From Streptomyces justiciae (lineage in GTDB: Bacteria > Actinomycetota > Actinomycetes > Streptomycetales > Streptomycetaceae), in assembly GCF_015163075.1 (NCBI RefSeq), contig NZ_JADDXU010000002.1, positions 248,001-312,000 of the forward strand: a stretch of DNA of 64,000 nt, given 5' to 3'. Positions 50,101 through 57,620 of the stretch are shown piece after piece (position 1 is the stretch's first letter; every line of letters starts with the position of its first letter). The notes under the pieces are model-generated. The model did not search any database, had not been told where the DNA came from, and worked only from the letters and a program-made list of their open reading frames with translations. The translations under genes and the position numbers were made by a program.

Positions 50101-50713
50101 AGTCGTTGTACGCCTGCCAGGTCTGGTCGCTGGTCTGGACGACGATGTCGGAGGTGCTGGAGTCCTTGCGGACGACGAACGGGTAGGGCATCAGACCGTC
50201 GCCGTCGGTCTGGGTGAGGTTGGCGATGTACAGCCCGGACACGGCGTCGCTGGGCACGGTCCAGCTCGCGGTCACGGGCCAGTTGCCGCAGTCGACCAGG
50301 CCGGTGCTGGCCTTGGTGGTGCAACCCGCCGGGTTGGACGTGTAGTTGGCGGGATAGGTCGTCGCTGCCTGCGCCGCCGTCGACATCAGACGGGCGCCGT
50401 CACCGCCGTACCAGCCGAGCCGGTAGATCTCGATGCGGTACGAGGTCTTCGACTGGATCTTGAACTGGACGGTGTCCCCGGCCTGGACGCTCTCCTTGGT
50501 GGTGAACCCCTTGATGTCACCGTAGGAGTTGGGCGAGTACCAGTCCGTCGACGGGCTGCCCGCCTTGGAGTTCTCGCAGACGATCGGATTCGAGCCCGAC
50601 CCGCACGGATCGGCTGCCGCCTGGGCGGTTCCGGCCTGTGGGAGCACCGCCCATATCAATGCTGCTGCGACGGCCAGGCGCACGCCCTGGAGCCGTCTGC
50701 TCCATCTGTTCAT
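47120..50713 (-). CDS. Large secreted N,N-dimethylformamidase-beta-like protein with Ig-like and DUF4082 domains
   Basis: A 1197-aa exported protein. Signal peptide 1-33 (LAVAAALIWAVLPQAGTAQA). Residues about 40-520 resemble the large-subunit fold of N,N-dimethylformamidase: RLGWYGGDGARLM, YNRPLDIGGDNGIYGSEYMM, and the conserved VYLSSGHDEYWTQDQY with FFSGNEVFWK-like context (YFSGNEVFWKTRL). Then come a bacterial Ig domain (about 545-640), two DUF4082 modules (CPCTVWPATAVPG and CPCTLWSSSAVPA, each with GVRFYK/GVTFYK and GTHTG), an SbsA-type Ig domain between them, and a Lys-rich end (TSKTVRKKKN). Substrate unknown; placement in the polysaccharide cluster suggests binding or processing of the polymer. 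Confidence 0.85.
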   Translation of the reverse strand: MNRWSRRLQGVRLAVAAALIWAVLPQAGTAQAAADPCGSGSNPIVCENSKAGSPSTDWYSPNSYGDIKGFTTKESVQAGDTVQFKIQSKTSYRIEIYRLGWYGGDGARLMSTAAQAATTYPANYTSNPAGCTTKASTGLVDCGNWPVTASWTVPSDAVSGLYIANLTQTDGDGLMPYPFVVRKDSSTSDIVVQTSDQTWQAYNDYGGQDLYGGAGPAPDGRAYEVSYNRPLDIGGDNGIYGSEYMMLAWLERNGYDVSYLSGVDVSTRGETLLTNHKVYLSSGHDEYWTQDQYSKVLAARKAGVQQGYFSGNEVFWKTRLTPSIDGANTANRTLVCYKMTKMAQNNGVADPSGQWTGTWMDPTSTQYGQSYQPPNILTGSMFTVNGYRADAITVPGSYGKNRLWRNTSIANLTSSQTATFPEGTLGYEWDSDIDNATRPAGAIDLSSTTVDINDGKLRMDWGNTYGNGTAKHSLVAFRDQDSGALVFGAGTVQWSWGLTNLPTYNPEDQVVTEDVRMQQATVNLFADMGVQPLTRQSNLVAATKSTDTTGPTITVSSPASGVTVPALKPVTVKGTATDSGGVVARVEVSTDGGTTWQAATGLGSWSYSWTPTTPGSASIKVRAVDDSVNIGAVTTIPITVGPQACPCTVWPATAVPGTVNAGDGGSVELGVKFRTTVAGSITGVRFYKSPYNTGTHTGNLWTKDGKLLATGTFTGESASGWQQLNFATPVTVKANTTYVASYFAPNGGYSYDTTFAGSDAGLAPLTALKSGTDGGNGVYRYTSTSAFPTSAASGSNYWVDVVLDTSTASTTPPTVTSTSPTSGATDTAITASVSAVFSASVDSDNLTFTLKDPDGNTVPGAVTLPAANKATFTPSTELSLHTKYTATVQASDVWGNAMADPVTWSFTTSATPPAVTCPCTLWSSSAVPATTDMTADPNSVELGTRFTSSAAGWITGVTFYKGTGNTGTHTGSLWTDSGTLLASGTFTNETATGWQTLTFATPVAVTADTAYVVSYHAPNGHYAVDGGYFASAHQSYPLTGTADTTAHHNGLYKYGADSAFPTGSYGSANYWVGPVFTATDPSGSLAAETASEAGASTVTYTADAKHPLVMTVSDKLKVTDVDADLTIVKGTKAAKKLHVTAVVSYNRATHKVSVHLTGPLPDGTRFKVRVIAEDKHHTKVKSHSWTLTSKTVRKKKN

Positions 50714-50775
50714 GTGTACCTCTCAGCGGTGCTGTGCAGGACCGACCCGTGCGGTCGGGGCGAAGCGGGGACCAG

Positions 50776-51897
50776 TCAGCCGGCGAGCGCGTCGGTGAGC
50801 GTGTCGACGACGCGTTGCTGCTGGTCGGGGGTGATCTGCGGGTACAGCGGCAGCGACAGGATGCGATCCGCCGCCTTCTCTGCGTTGGGGAAGTCGCCGC
50901 GCTCGTGGCCGAGTTGGGCGTATGCCGGGGTGAGGTGGACGGGGGCCGGGTAGTGCACCCCGGCGCCGATGCCCTCGGCGTTGAGCTTGCCGACGAGGGC
51001 ATCGCGGTCGGCGTCGGTGACCTGGACGACGTACAGGTGCCAGACGTGGACGTTGCCGGGTGCCGTCACCGGCCGCACGATCCGACCGGCGGTCGCCAGG
51101 TCGGCGAGCAGTTCGTCGTAGCGGGCCGCGGCCGCCCGGCGGGCCGCGTTGCCGTCCGCGAGCCGCTTGAGCTTGGCGCGCAGGACGACGGCCTGGAGTC
51201 CGTCGAGGCGGCTGTTGAACCCGGGTACGTCGTGGCGGTACTTGGCGACGCCGCCGTGGTTGGCGATGGCCCGCACCAGGTCTGCGGCCGCCTCGTCGTC
51301 GGTGAGCACGGCGCCCGCGTCGCCGTAGGCGCCCAGGTTCTTGCCGGGGTAGAAGCTGGTGGCCGCGATGCCGCCGCTGCCGGGTGTACGGCCGTCGCGG
51401 CTGGCGCCCTGGCACTGGGCGGCGTCCTCCACGACCTTCACGTGGTCGGGCAGTTGCGCCCTGAGGGCCGCCACCTCGGCCATCTGGCCGTACAGATGGA
51501 CCGGCACGACGGCCCGGGTCGCGGGACCGACGGCGGACAACGCGGCCTGGGGGTCGAGGAGATGACTGTCGGGCAGGCAGTCCGCGAGGACGGGACGGGC
51601 GCCGATCCTGGCGACCGCGCCGGCGGTGGCGATGAAGGTGTTGGCGGGCACGACGACCTCGTCGCCGGGCCGTACCCCGCCGGCGCGCAGGGCGAGTTCG
51701 ACGGCGTCGGTGCCGTTGGCGACGCCCACGACATGGCCGACCCGGCCGAAGTCGGCGTACTCCCGCTCGAACCGGCGCACCTCGTCGCCGCCGACGAACG
51801 CGGTCTGGGCGAGGACCCGTTCGAAGCCGGCCCGCACCTCCTCGGCGACCTCTTCGTGGGCCGCCTTCAGGTCCACGAGCGGAATCTGGTTGTTCAC
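50776..51897 (-). CDS. DegT/DnrJ/EryC1/StrS-family sugar aminotransferase (first)
   Basis: A 373-aa PLP enzyme transaminating a keto-sugar nucleotide, usually from glutamate. It begins IPLVDLKAAHEEVAEEVRAG and has GVANGTDAVELALRAGG for PLP phosphate, VVEDAAQCQGA for the PLP-ring Asp, and the Schiff-base Lys in SFYPGKNLGAYGDAGA. NSRLDGLQAVVLRAKL is the dimer-contact region. This subgroup includes 3-aminotransferases (WlbE/WbpE, FdtB/DesV types), fitting the WlbB-like acetyltransferase of the other arm. The GTG overlaps the preceding stop (GTGA, 51894-51897). Confidence 0.93.
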   Translation of the reverse strand: MNNQIPLVDLKAAHEEVAEEVRAGFERVLAQTAFVGGDEVRRFEREYADFGRVGHVVGVANGTDAVELALRAGGVRPGDEVVVPANTFIATAGAVARIGARPVLADCLPDSHLLDPQAALSAVGPATRAVVPVHLYGQMAEVAALRAQLPDHVKVVEDAAQCQGASRDGRTPGSGGIAATSFYPGKNLGAYGDAGAVLTDDEAAADLVRAIANHGGVAKYRHDVPGFNSRLDGLQAVVLRAKLKRLADGNAARRAAAARYDELLADLATAGRIVRPVTAPGNVHVWHLYVVQVTDADRDALVGKLNAEGIGAGVHYPAPVHLTPAYAQLGHERGDFPNAEKAADRILSLPLYPQITPDQQQRVVDTLTDALAG

Positions 51898-52583
51898 GTG
51901 GCCGGTCCCCCCATAGTTCGCGTCACAAGTTCTGCCAGCGCCGGAGCGCCCGCCTCGCGCAGCCGCCGGGCCGGGCTCCCCACCCAGACCTCGCCCGGCG
52001 GTACGTCGCCGAGCACGCCGCTGCCCATCCCGATCTGCGACCAGGCGCCGATCGTGGTGCCTTCCCTGACCAGGGCGCCGGAGCCGACATAGGCGCCGCG
52101 CTCCAGCCGTACTCCCCCACCGAGCCGGACGCCCGCGGTGAGCGTCGCGAAGTCCTCGATCACGTCGTCGTGGGTGAGGACGACGTGCGGCATCACCGAG
52201 ACATGCGCGCCGACCCGCACCGCGGCGGTCAGGACGCAGTGCGCGAGGAGCACCGAACCGGGGCCGATCACCGAGCTGCCGGACACCACGGCCGTCGGGT
52301 GGACGACGGTGGCGTACCGCTCCTCGGGCAGGTCGAACCGGCGGACCAGTCGGGCGCGGGCCGCGTAGTCCCGCGGGTTGCCGATGCACACCACGACCCG
52401 GGCCTCGGACAGGTCGTGGACCAGGTCGCTCCCGCCCAGCACGGGGACACCGTCCACCTCGGTGCCGTGCAGGGCCGGGTTGTCGTCGAGGTGTCCGAGC
52501 AGCTCGAACTCGCCCGCGTCCCGCACGGCCTGTGCGGTCTCCCGGGCGAAGCCACCGGCGCCGACGATCACAAGTCCGGTCAT
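51894..52583 (-). CDS. NeuD/PglD-family sugar O/N-acetyltransferase
   Basis: A 229-aa acetyltransferase with an N-terminal Rossmann-like nucleotide-sugar domain (GLVIVGAGGFARETAQAVRD) and a C-terminal left-handed beta-helix (about 95-210). The catalytic-type His is in SVMPHVVLTHDDVIEDFATL, and the end is GEVWVGSPARRLREAG. Related PglD acetylates the 4-amino group of a UDP-4-amino-sugar made by the PglE aminotransferase. The neighbouring aminotransferase at 52580-53719 is of that general type, so a 4-acetamido sugar is plausible. ATGA overlaps link it to the gene before it. Confidence 0.9.
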   Translation of the reverse strand: MTGLVIVGAGGFARETAQAVRDAGEFELLGHLDDNPALHGTEVDGVPVLGGSDLVHDLSEARVVVCIGNPRDYAARARLVRRFDLPEERYATVVHPTAVVSGSSVIGPGSVLLAHCVLTAAVRVGAHVSVMPHVVLTHDDVIEDFATLTAGVRLGGGVRLERGAYVGSGALVREGTTIGAWSQIGMGSGVLGDVPPGEVWVGSPARRLREAGAPALAELVTRTMGGPAT

Positions 52584-53719
52584 CTACGGCCCTGTTCGCG
52601 CAGAGTGGCGACCACCCGGTCCTGCTGGGCCTCGGTCATCGTGTGGAACAGCGGCAGGATCAGCGAGTCGCGGGTGATCCGCTCGGTGACCGGCAGCGGG
52701 GCGTGCGGGTGGTCCGCGTAAGCGGGTTCGAGGTGCGCGGCCATGATCCCGCGCCGGGCGGAGACCCCGGCGTCGGCGAGCGCGCCGAGCAGCTCGTCCC
52801 GGCCGACAGGGAAGTCCTCGTCCAGCAGCACCCAGTAGGACTGGAAGTTGGACTGGCCGTGCCCGGGATCGCGTACGACGGTCAGGCCGGGGACGTCACC
52901 CAGCAACGCGTCGTAGCGGGCCGCCAGTTCACGGCGGCGGGCGATCATCGCGTCGAGCTTGCCGAGCTGGACCATGCCGATCGCGGCCTGGACGTCGGTC
53001 ATCCGGTAGTTGAAGCCGACTTCCAGGTACTGCTCCAACACCGGCTTGTTGCTGGCGTGACGCTCGGCCGCCGAGGCGTTCATGCCGTGCTCGCGCAGCC
53101 GGCGCAGCCGGGCGGCCCACTCGGCGTCGTCGGTGGTGAGCATCCCGCCCTCGCCGGTGGTGACGAGCTTGCGGGGGTGGAAGGACCAGGCGGCGAGCAG
53201 CGCCCCGTGCCCGACCGGCTTGCCGCCGACCGTGGAACCGATCGCGCAGGCCGCGTCCTCGACCAGGGGCAGGTCCCAGTCGGCGCAGGCGGCGCGCAGG
53301 GCGGTCACGTCGGCAGGGACGCCGCCCTGGTGAACGGCCAGTACCGCCTTGGTATTTGGCGTCCGAACTGCGTCCACCGTGGCCGGGGTCAGGTTGCCCG
53401 TGGCCAGGTCGACGTCGGCGAACACCGGCTCCGCGCCGACGTACCGTACGGCGTTCGCGGTGGCGATGAAGGACAGCGAGGGCACCACGACCTCGTCACC
53501 GGGTCCCAGCCCCAGGGCGACGAGGGACAGGTGCAGGGCGGTGGTGCAGGAGCTGACGGCGATGCCGTGCTCGGCGCCGACGCGTTCGGCGAAGGCCTTC
53601 TCGAAGGCGGCGACGCGCGGGCCCTGGGCCACCCAGCCCGACAGCACGGCGTCGGAGGCGGCCTTGGCCTCCTCCTCGCCGAGCCACGGGATCATCACCG
53701 GGATACGGTCGGTGCTCAC
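52580..53719 (-). CDS. DegT/DnrJ/EryC1/StrS-family sugar aminotransferase (second)
   Basis: A 379-aa PLP aminotransferase distinct from the one at 50776-51897. It begins IPVMIPWLGEEEAKAASDAV, has AVSSCTTALHLSLVALGLG, the PLP-ring Asp in LVEDAACAIGS, and the internal aldimine Lys in SFHPRKLVTTGEGGM. This SFHPRK pattern is that of perosamine/PglE-type 4-aminotransferases. GTG 53719 has GGAGG seven bases upstream and overlaps the SDR stop (GTGA). With the NeuD/PglD-like acetyltransferase it likely forms an N-acetylated 4-amino sugar. Confidence 0.93.
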   Translation of the reverse strand: MSTDRIPVMIPWLGEEEAKAASDAVLSGWVAQGPRVAAFEKAFAERVGAEHGIAVSSCTTALHLSLVALGLGPGDEVVVPSLSFIATANAVRYVGAEPVFADVDLATGNLTPATVDAVRTPNTKAVLAVHQGGVPADVTALRAACADWDLPLVEDAACAIGSTVGGKPVGHGALLAAWSFHPRKLVTTGEGGMLTTDDAEWAARLRRLREHGMNASAAERHASNKPVLEQYLEVGFNYRMTDVQAAIGMVQLGKLDAMIARRRELAARYDALLGDVPGLTVVRDPGHGQSNFQSYWVLLDEDFPVGRDELLGALADAGVSARRGIMAAHLEPAYADHPHAPLPVTERITRDSLILPLFHTMTEAQQDRVVATLREQGRR

Positions 53720-54726
53720 TTGGCGGCCTCCCGCTCCGCGCGCCACCACTCGACGAGGTCCTTGAGGCCGGTCCGCAGGTCGATCTGTGCCGTGAACCCG
53801 AGCCGTTCGGCCGCGTGCGAGGTGTCGGCGAGCCGCCGGCTCACGCCGTTCACCGCGCGGGCGGGCCCGTGCACCGGCTCAAGTCCCGTCGCCCCCATGG
53901 CCTCCAGCAGACCCTCGGCGAGCTCCTTCAGCGAAGTCTCCGTGCCGCTCGCCACGTTGAACACCTCGTCGGTGACCTCCGACTCGGCGGCCAGCACATT
54001 GGCCCTCGCGATGTCACGGACGTCGACGAAGTCCATGGTCTGCGTGCCGTCGCCGAGGATCAGCGGCGGCTCACCCGCCTCGATGCGCTCCATCCAACGG
54101 ATGAGCACCTCGGTGTACAGGCCGTGGATGTCCATGCGGGGGCCGTAGACGTTGAAGTAGCGCAGGGCCACGTAGTCCAGGTCGTACATGGCGTGAAAGC
54201 TGCGCAGCATGCCCTCGTTGAAGGCCTTCGCGGCACCGTAGAAGGTGTCGTTGTTGTACGGGTGGTGCCGCTCGGTCGTCGGGAAGTCCTCGGCCATGCC
54301 GTAGACGGACGCCGAGGACGAGGCGATCACCTTGGACACGCCCGCCGCGGCCGCCGCCTCCAGGACGTTGAACGTCCCGTCGACCAGCACCTCGTTGGCG
54401 AGCCGCGGCTCCTCCGCGCACTGGGTGATCCGGATCGCGGCGAGGTGGAACACCAGGTCGGCGCCGTCGGTCACCTTCTTCACGGTGTCGATGTCACGGA
54501 CGTCGCCCTCGACGACCTCCACCACCCCGCTCGGCATCGCCTGCGCGAGGTTGGCGCGCCGCCCGCGCACGAAGTTGTCGAGTACGACGATCTCGCGGGC
54601 GCCGCCTTCGGCGAGGAGGTCGACGAGGTTGGAGCCGATGGTGCCGGCTCCCCCGGTGACCAGGATCTTCTTGCCACGAACGCTGCTCAACTGCTGTGCC
54701 CTCTCACGAATGGTGACTTGGTTCAT
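53716..54726 (-). CDS. NAD-dependent epimerase/dehydratase (extended SDR)
   Basis: A 336-aa nucleotide-sugar SDR. The NAD motif is ILVTGGAGTIGSNLVDLL, and LVFHLAAIRITQC is the NNAG-equivalent region. The catalytic Ser/Tyr/Lys set is in ASSSASVYG and the YxxxK of TFYGAAKAFNEG, with ALRYFNVYGPRMD and DFVDVRDIARANVLA C-terminally. It is the GalE/WbpP-like type; whether it is an epimerase or a 4,6-dehydratase cannot be told from sequence. If a dehydratase, it would supply the 4-keto sugar for the aminotransferase encoded next. ATGA overlap with the oxidoreductase gene. Confidence 0.9.
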   Translation of the reverse strand: MNQVTIRERAQQLSSVRGKKILVTGGAGTIGSNLVDLLAEGGAREIVVLDNFVRGRRANLAQAMPSGVVEVVEGDVRDIDTVKKVTDGADLVFHLAAIRITQCAEEPRLANEVLVDGTFNVLEAAAAAGVSKVIASSSASVYGMAEDFPTTERHHPYNNDTFYGAAKAFNEGMLRSFHAMYDLDYVALRYFNVYGPRMDIHGLYTEVLIRWMERIEAGEPPLILGDGTQTMDFVDVRDIARANVLAAESEVTDEVFNVASGTETSLKELAEGLLEAMGATGLEPVHGPARAVNGVSRRLADTSHAAERLGFTAQIDLRTGLKDLVEWWRAEREAAK

Positions 54727-55772
54727 CGCCCGGCGCGCAGGCCGACGACCGCGCCCTTGAACTCGAGGCTGCGGGACGCCGCTTCGAGGATGTCCAGCAC
54801 CCGCAGACCCGCCCGGCCGTCGGTCAGCGGCGCTCGGCGCTCGCGGATGGCGTCGCCGAACTCGTCGACCATGCTGCGCAGCGCCTCCTTCTCACCGATG
54901 GCGGGCGCGACCATGTCGCCGGAGCGGTACGAGACGAGCATGTCCCGGCGTTCGTCCGCGCCGATCTCCTGCGGCGAGGCCAGATCCACGCCCCGGTCGT
55001 AAACGGCCACCCGCTGAAGGGGGTTGAGGTCGTCCCAGACGAGGGTGCGCTTGGCGCCGCCGACCATCGTGGTGCGCACCTTGGTCGGGGAGAGCCAGTT
55101 GACGTGCACGTGGGCGATGGCCCCGGTGTTGAGCGTCAGCGTCAGATAGGCCACGCAGGCCTGTCCGGCACCGATCGGGTCGGCCCCGTGGGCGGCGACG
55201 GCGACCGGTTCGACGCCCGCGGGGAGGATGAAGTCCAGGATCGACAGGTCGTGCGGGGCGAGGTCCCACATGACGTCGATGTCCTTCTGGACCAGCCCGA
55301 GGTTGATCCGCACGGAGTCGACGAAGTGGATCTCGCCGAGTTCCCCGGAGTGGACCATGTCCCTGATCCGGCCCACGGCGGGCGTGTAGCAGTAGGTGTG
55401 GTCGCACATCAGGGTGAGGCCGCGTTCCTCCGCCTCGGTCACCAGGCGCATCCCGTCGGCGTAGGTCGCCGCGAGCGGCTTCTCGACGAGGACGTGCTTT
55501 CCGGCGCGCAGGGCGGCCAGGGCGATGTCGAGGTGGGTGCCGGCGGGCGTGGCCACGGCGACGGCGGCCACGTCGGGGTCGGCGAGGACGGCCGCGTAGT
55601 CGGCGGTGGCCTGGACGGTGGAGTAGCCGCCGAGGACCCGCTGGGCGCGGTCCACGTCGAGGTCGCACAGCCAGCGCAGCCGGAACCGTTCGCTGGCCTG
55701 GAAGTTGCGGACGAGGTTGGGCCCCCAGTAGCCGGCCCCGACGACCGCGACCCCCATCGGCTCCTGCGTCAC
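54723..55772 (-). CDS. Gfo/Idh/MocA-family sugar oxidoreductase (WlbA-like)
   Basis: A 349-aa NAD(P)-dependent dehydrogenase. The Rossmann motif is GVAVVGAGYWGPNLVRNFQ, with the signature EKPLA (about 95-99) holding the conserved Lys and MWDLAPHDLSILDF the active-site His. HTYCYTPAVGRIRDMV and the C-terminal beta-sheet domain complete the fold. WlbA-type members oxidise C3 of UDP-GlcNAc-uronate, which fits the dehydrogenase, aminotransferase and WlbB-like acetyltransferase in this cluster. GTG 55772 (AGAGGAG upstream) was chosen because homology starts near VTQEPMG. An ATG at 55814 sharing a base with the upstream stop (TGATG) would add 14 residues and is a serious alternative. Confidence 0.9.
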   Translation of the reverse strand: MTQEPMGVAVVGAGYWGPNLVRNFQASERFRLRWLCDLDVDRAQRVLGGYSTVQATADYAAVLADPDVAAVAVATPAGTHLDIALAALRAGKHVLVEKPLAATYADGMRLVTEAEERGLTLMCDHTYCYTPAVGRIRDMVHSGELGEIHFVDSVRINLGLVQKDIDVMWDLAPHDLSILDFILPAGVEPVAVAAHGADPIGAGQACVAYLTLTLNTGAIAHVHVNWLSPTKVRTTMVGGAKRTLVWDDLNPLQRVAVYDRGVDLASPQEIGADERRDMLVSYRSGDMVAPAIGEKEALRSMVDEFGDAIRERRAPLTDGRAGLRVLDILEAASRSLEFKGAVVGLRAGR

Positions 55773-55813
55773 AGCGCTCCTCTTTCCTCGGTTCTTCGAC
55801 AGGTCCCGGCTCA

Positions 55814-57253
55814 TCAGTAGGCCCCCGTTCCGCGCACCACCGCGGACCCGGTGCGCAGGAGGATGGTCAGGTCGAGGCCCATCGACCAGTTGTCCACGTA
55901 TCCGAGATCGAGCCGGACGGCCTCGTCCCAGGGCAGGTCGGAGCGGCCGCTGACCTGCCAGAGCCCGGTGAGTCCCGGCTTGACGAGCAGGCGCCGTTTG
56001 ATGTCCGCGGTGTACTCCTCGACCTCCGCCGGCAGCGGTGGGCGGGGGCCGACGAGCGACATGTGGCCGCGCACCACGTTGAGCAGCTGGGGCAGTTCGT
56101 CGAGCGAGCTGCGGCGCAGGAACGAGCCGACCCGGGTGATGCGCGGGTCCTTCTTCACCTTGAACAGCAGGCCGTCGCTGTTCTCGTTGAGGTGCTCCAG
56201 CTCCGCCTTGAGGGCCTCCGAATCGGGCCGCATGGTCCGGAACTTGAGCATGGTGAAGTGGTCGCCGTACCGGCCCACCCGCTGCTGGCGGAAGAGTGCG
56301 GGGCCGGAGCTGTCCAGCCGTACGACCAGAGCGACGACCAGCATGGGCAGCGCCAGGAGAAGCAGCAGCACAGCGGCGAGGGAACGATCCAGCAGTTCCT
56401 TGGGCAGCCGGGAGAACCGGGAGAGGTTCGGCGACTGGATCCGCACCAGCGGCACGCCGTTGGTGGGGCGGACCGCGAGCCGGGCGGCGGACACGTCGGC
56501 CAGCGTCGGGGCCAGCAGGAAGTCGACGCCCTGCGCGGCCGCCGTCCAGGACATCCGGCGCAGGACGAAGGCGTCGAGCTCGGGCGCCGGGAGCACCACC
56601 ATGGCGTTGACGCCCATGGCCCGCACGACGTCGTTCATGTCGTCGACGCCGCCGAGGACCGGAATCCCCAACTGGCGGATGTCCGTGGCGTTCTCGGGAT
56701 CGGTCAGGCACACTCCGGCCAGTTGCAGCTCCTGTGCGCCGCCGCGGCGCAGCACGCCGACCAGCTCCAGGATGCCGCGCGAGGGCCCGACCAGAAGCGT
56801 CGAGCTGCGGTCCCGGCCGCGGGCCCAGCGCCTGAGCAGTCTGCGACGCAGCAGGTGCCGGACCGGCAGGGCGAACAGGACGGCGGGCACCGAGGCCATG
56901 GTCATGTCATGGAGAAGGGCCGAATCGTGCGTGAACAGCCAGTACGCGGCCGCGGCCAGCGCCGGCAGAGCGACGGCGCCACGCAGCACCCTGCGGTACT
57001 CCTCGGTACCCTGCCCCAGGGCACCGCGGTCGTAGGTGCGATGCGCGAGCATCGCCAGGATCCACGTCGGAGGCAGCGCGAGGGCCACCGCCCAGCGGCC
57101 GTAGGCTCCGTGGATCAGCAACGCCGCGGCAACGGCCGCGAGGCCGTCCGCGACCAGCAGAACGGTCCGGTACTTACGGTCCCAGGGTCTTCGTCGAGCA
57201 GCCGGACGTCTAAGTTCCACATCCAATTGCTCATGCGTGACCTCAATGGTCAT
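55814..57253 (-). CDS. Initiating polyprenyl-phosphate sugar phosphotransferase (WbaP/CpsE-like)
   Basis: A 479-aa membrane enzyme that starts the repeat unit by moving a sugar-1-phosphate from a UDP-sugar to undecaprenyl phosphate. Four N-terminal helices (about 28-150) are followed by a CoA-binding-like cytoplasmic domain (STLLVGPSRGILELVGVLRR). After the re-entrant helix (DRSLAAVLLLLLALPMLVVAL), the C-terminal catalytic domain has GPALFRQQRVGRYGDHFTM, KFRTMRPDSE, RSSLDELPQLLNVVRG, SLVGPRPPLP and KPGLTGLWQVSGRSDLPWDE. It is the first gene of the minus-strand arm, so its promoter lies in the 57.25-57.62 kb gap. Confidence 0.95.
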   Translation of the reverse strand: MTIEVTHEQLDVELRRPAARRRPWDRKYRTVLLVADGLAAVAAALLIHGAYGRWAVALALPPTWILAMLAHRTYDRGALGQGTEEYRRVLRGAVALPALAAAAYWLFTHDSALLHDMTMASVPAVLFALPVRHLLRRRLLRRWARGRDRSSTLLVGPSRGILELVGVLRRGGAQELQLAGVCLTDPENATDIRQLGIPVLGGVDDMNDVVRAMGVNAMVVLPAPELDAFVLRRMSWTAAAQGVDFLLAPTLADVSAARLAVRPTNGVPLVRIQSPNLSRFSRLPKELLDRSLAAVLLLLLALPMLVVALVVRLDSSGPALFRQQRVGRYGDHFTMLKFRTMRPDSEALKAELEHLNENSDGLLFKVKKDPRITRVGSFLRRSSLDELPQLLNVVRGHMSLVGPRPPLPAEVEEYTADIKRRLLVKPGLTGLWQVSGRSDLPWDEAVRLDLGYVDNWSMGLDLTILLRTGSAVVRGTGAY

Positions 57254-57620
57254 GGCCCCCCACCACAGGCGCAGCTACCCCTGGCCGCAAGAGATCAGGA
57301 CATACCGTCGCACGTCCGCGGCAGGGCTGGATCAGTGCCGTCGTGTCTCCTCCACACCACGACACCGGAATCAAGAAAGCAGAGCCAGAAAAGCAATCAA
57401 GAAGGCCTGCGACGGTTCCCCAACCGCCTCATGCCCTTTGCAAGTTGGTCAATGAGAGTTTCCCATCCGGTTACCAAGGCCGTGCCTTGACATGCCTTCA
57501 GAGGCAAGTTCCCCTCCCTCACCGGCCCGGCGGACCTCAATCTAGAGCATTGACCGCAGTCACGGGAACAGTTGGACGAAACACACATCGCAATCGCGAC
57601 ACCGACGTCATACTGCCCAG
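57254..57620. other. 367-bp divergent regulatory gap with direct repeats
   Basis: No gene is seen here. AATCAAGAA occurs at 57369-57377 and again at 57395-57403, exactly 26 bp apart, in the least GC-rich stretch of the region. A small hairpin TGCCT-n4-AGGCA is at 57493-57506. CATACT (57609-57614) ends six bases before the GTG at 57621, suggesting a leaderless transcript on the plus strand. No convincing promoter was found for the minus-strand polysaccharide arm. Confidence 0.45.
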
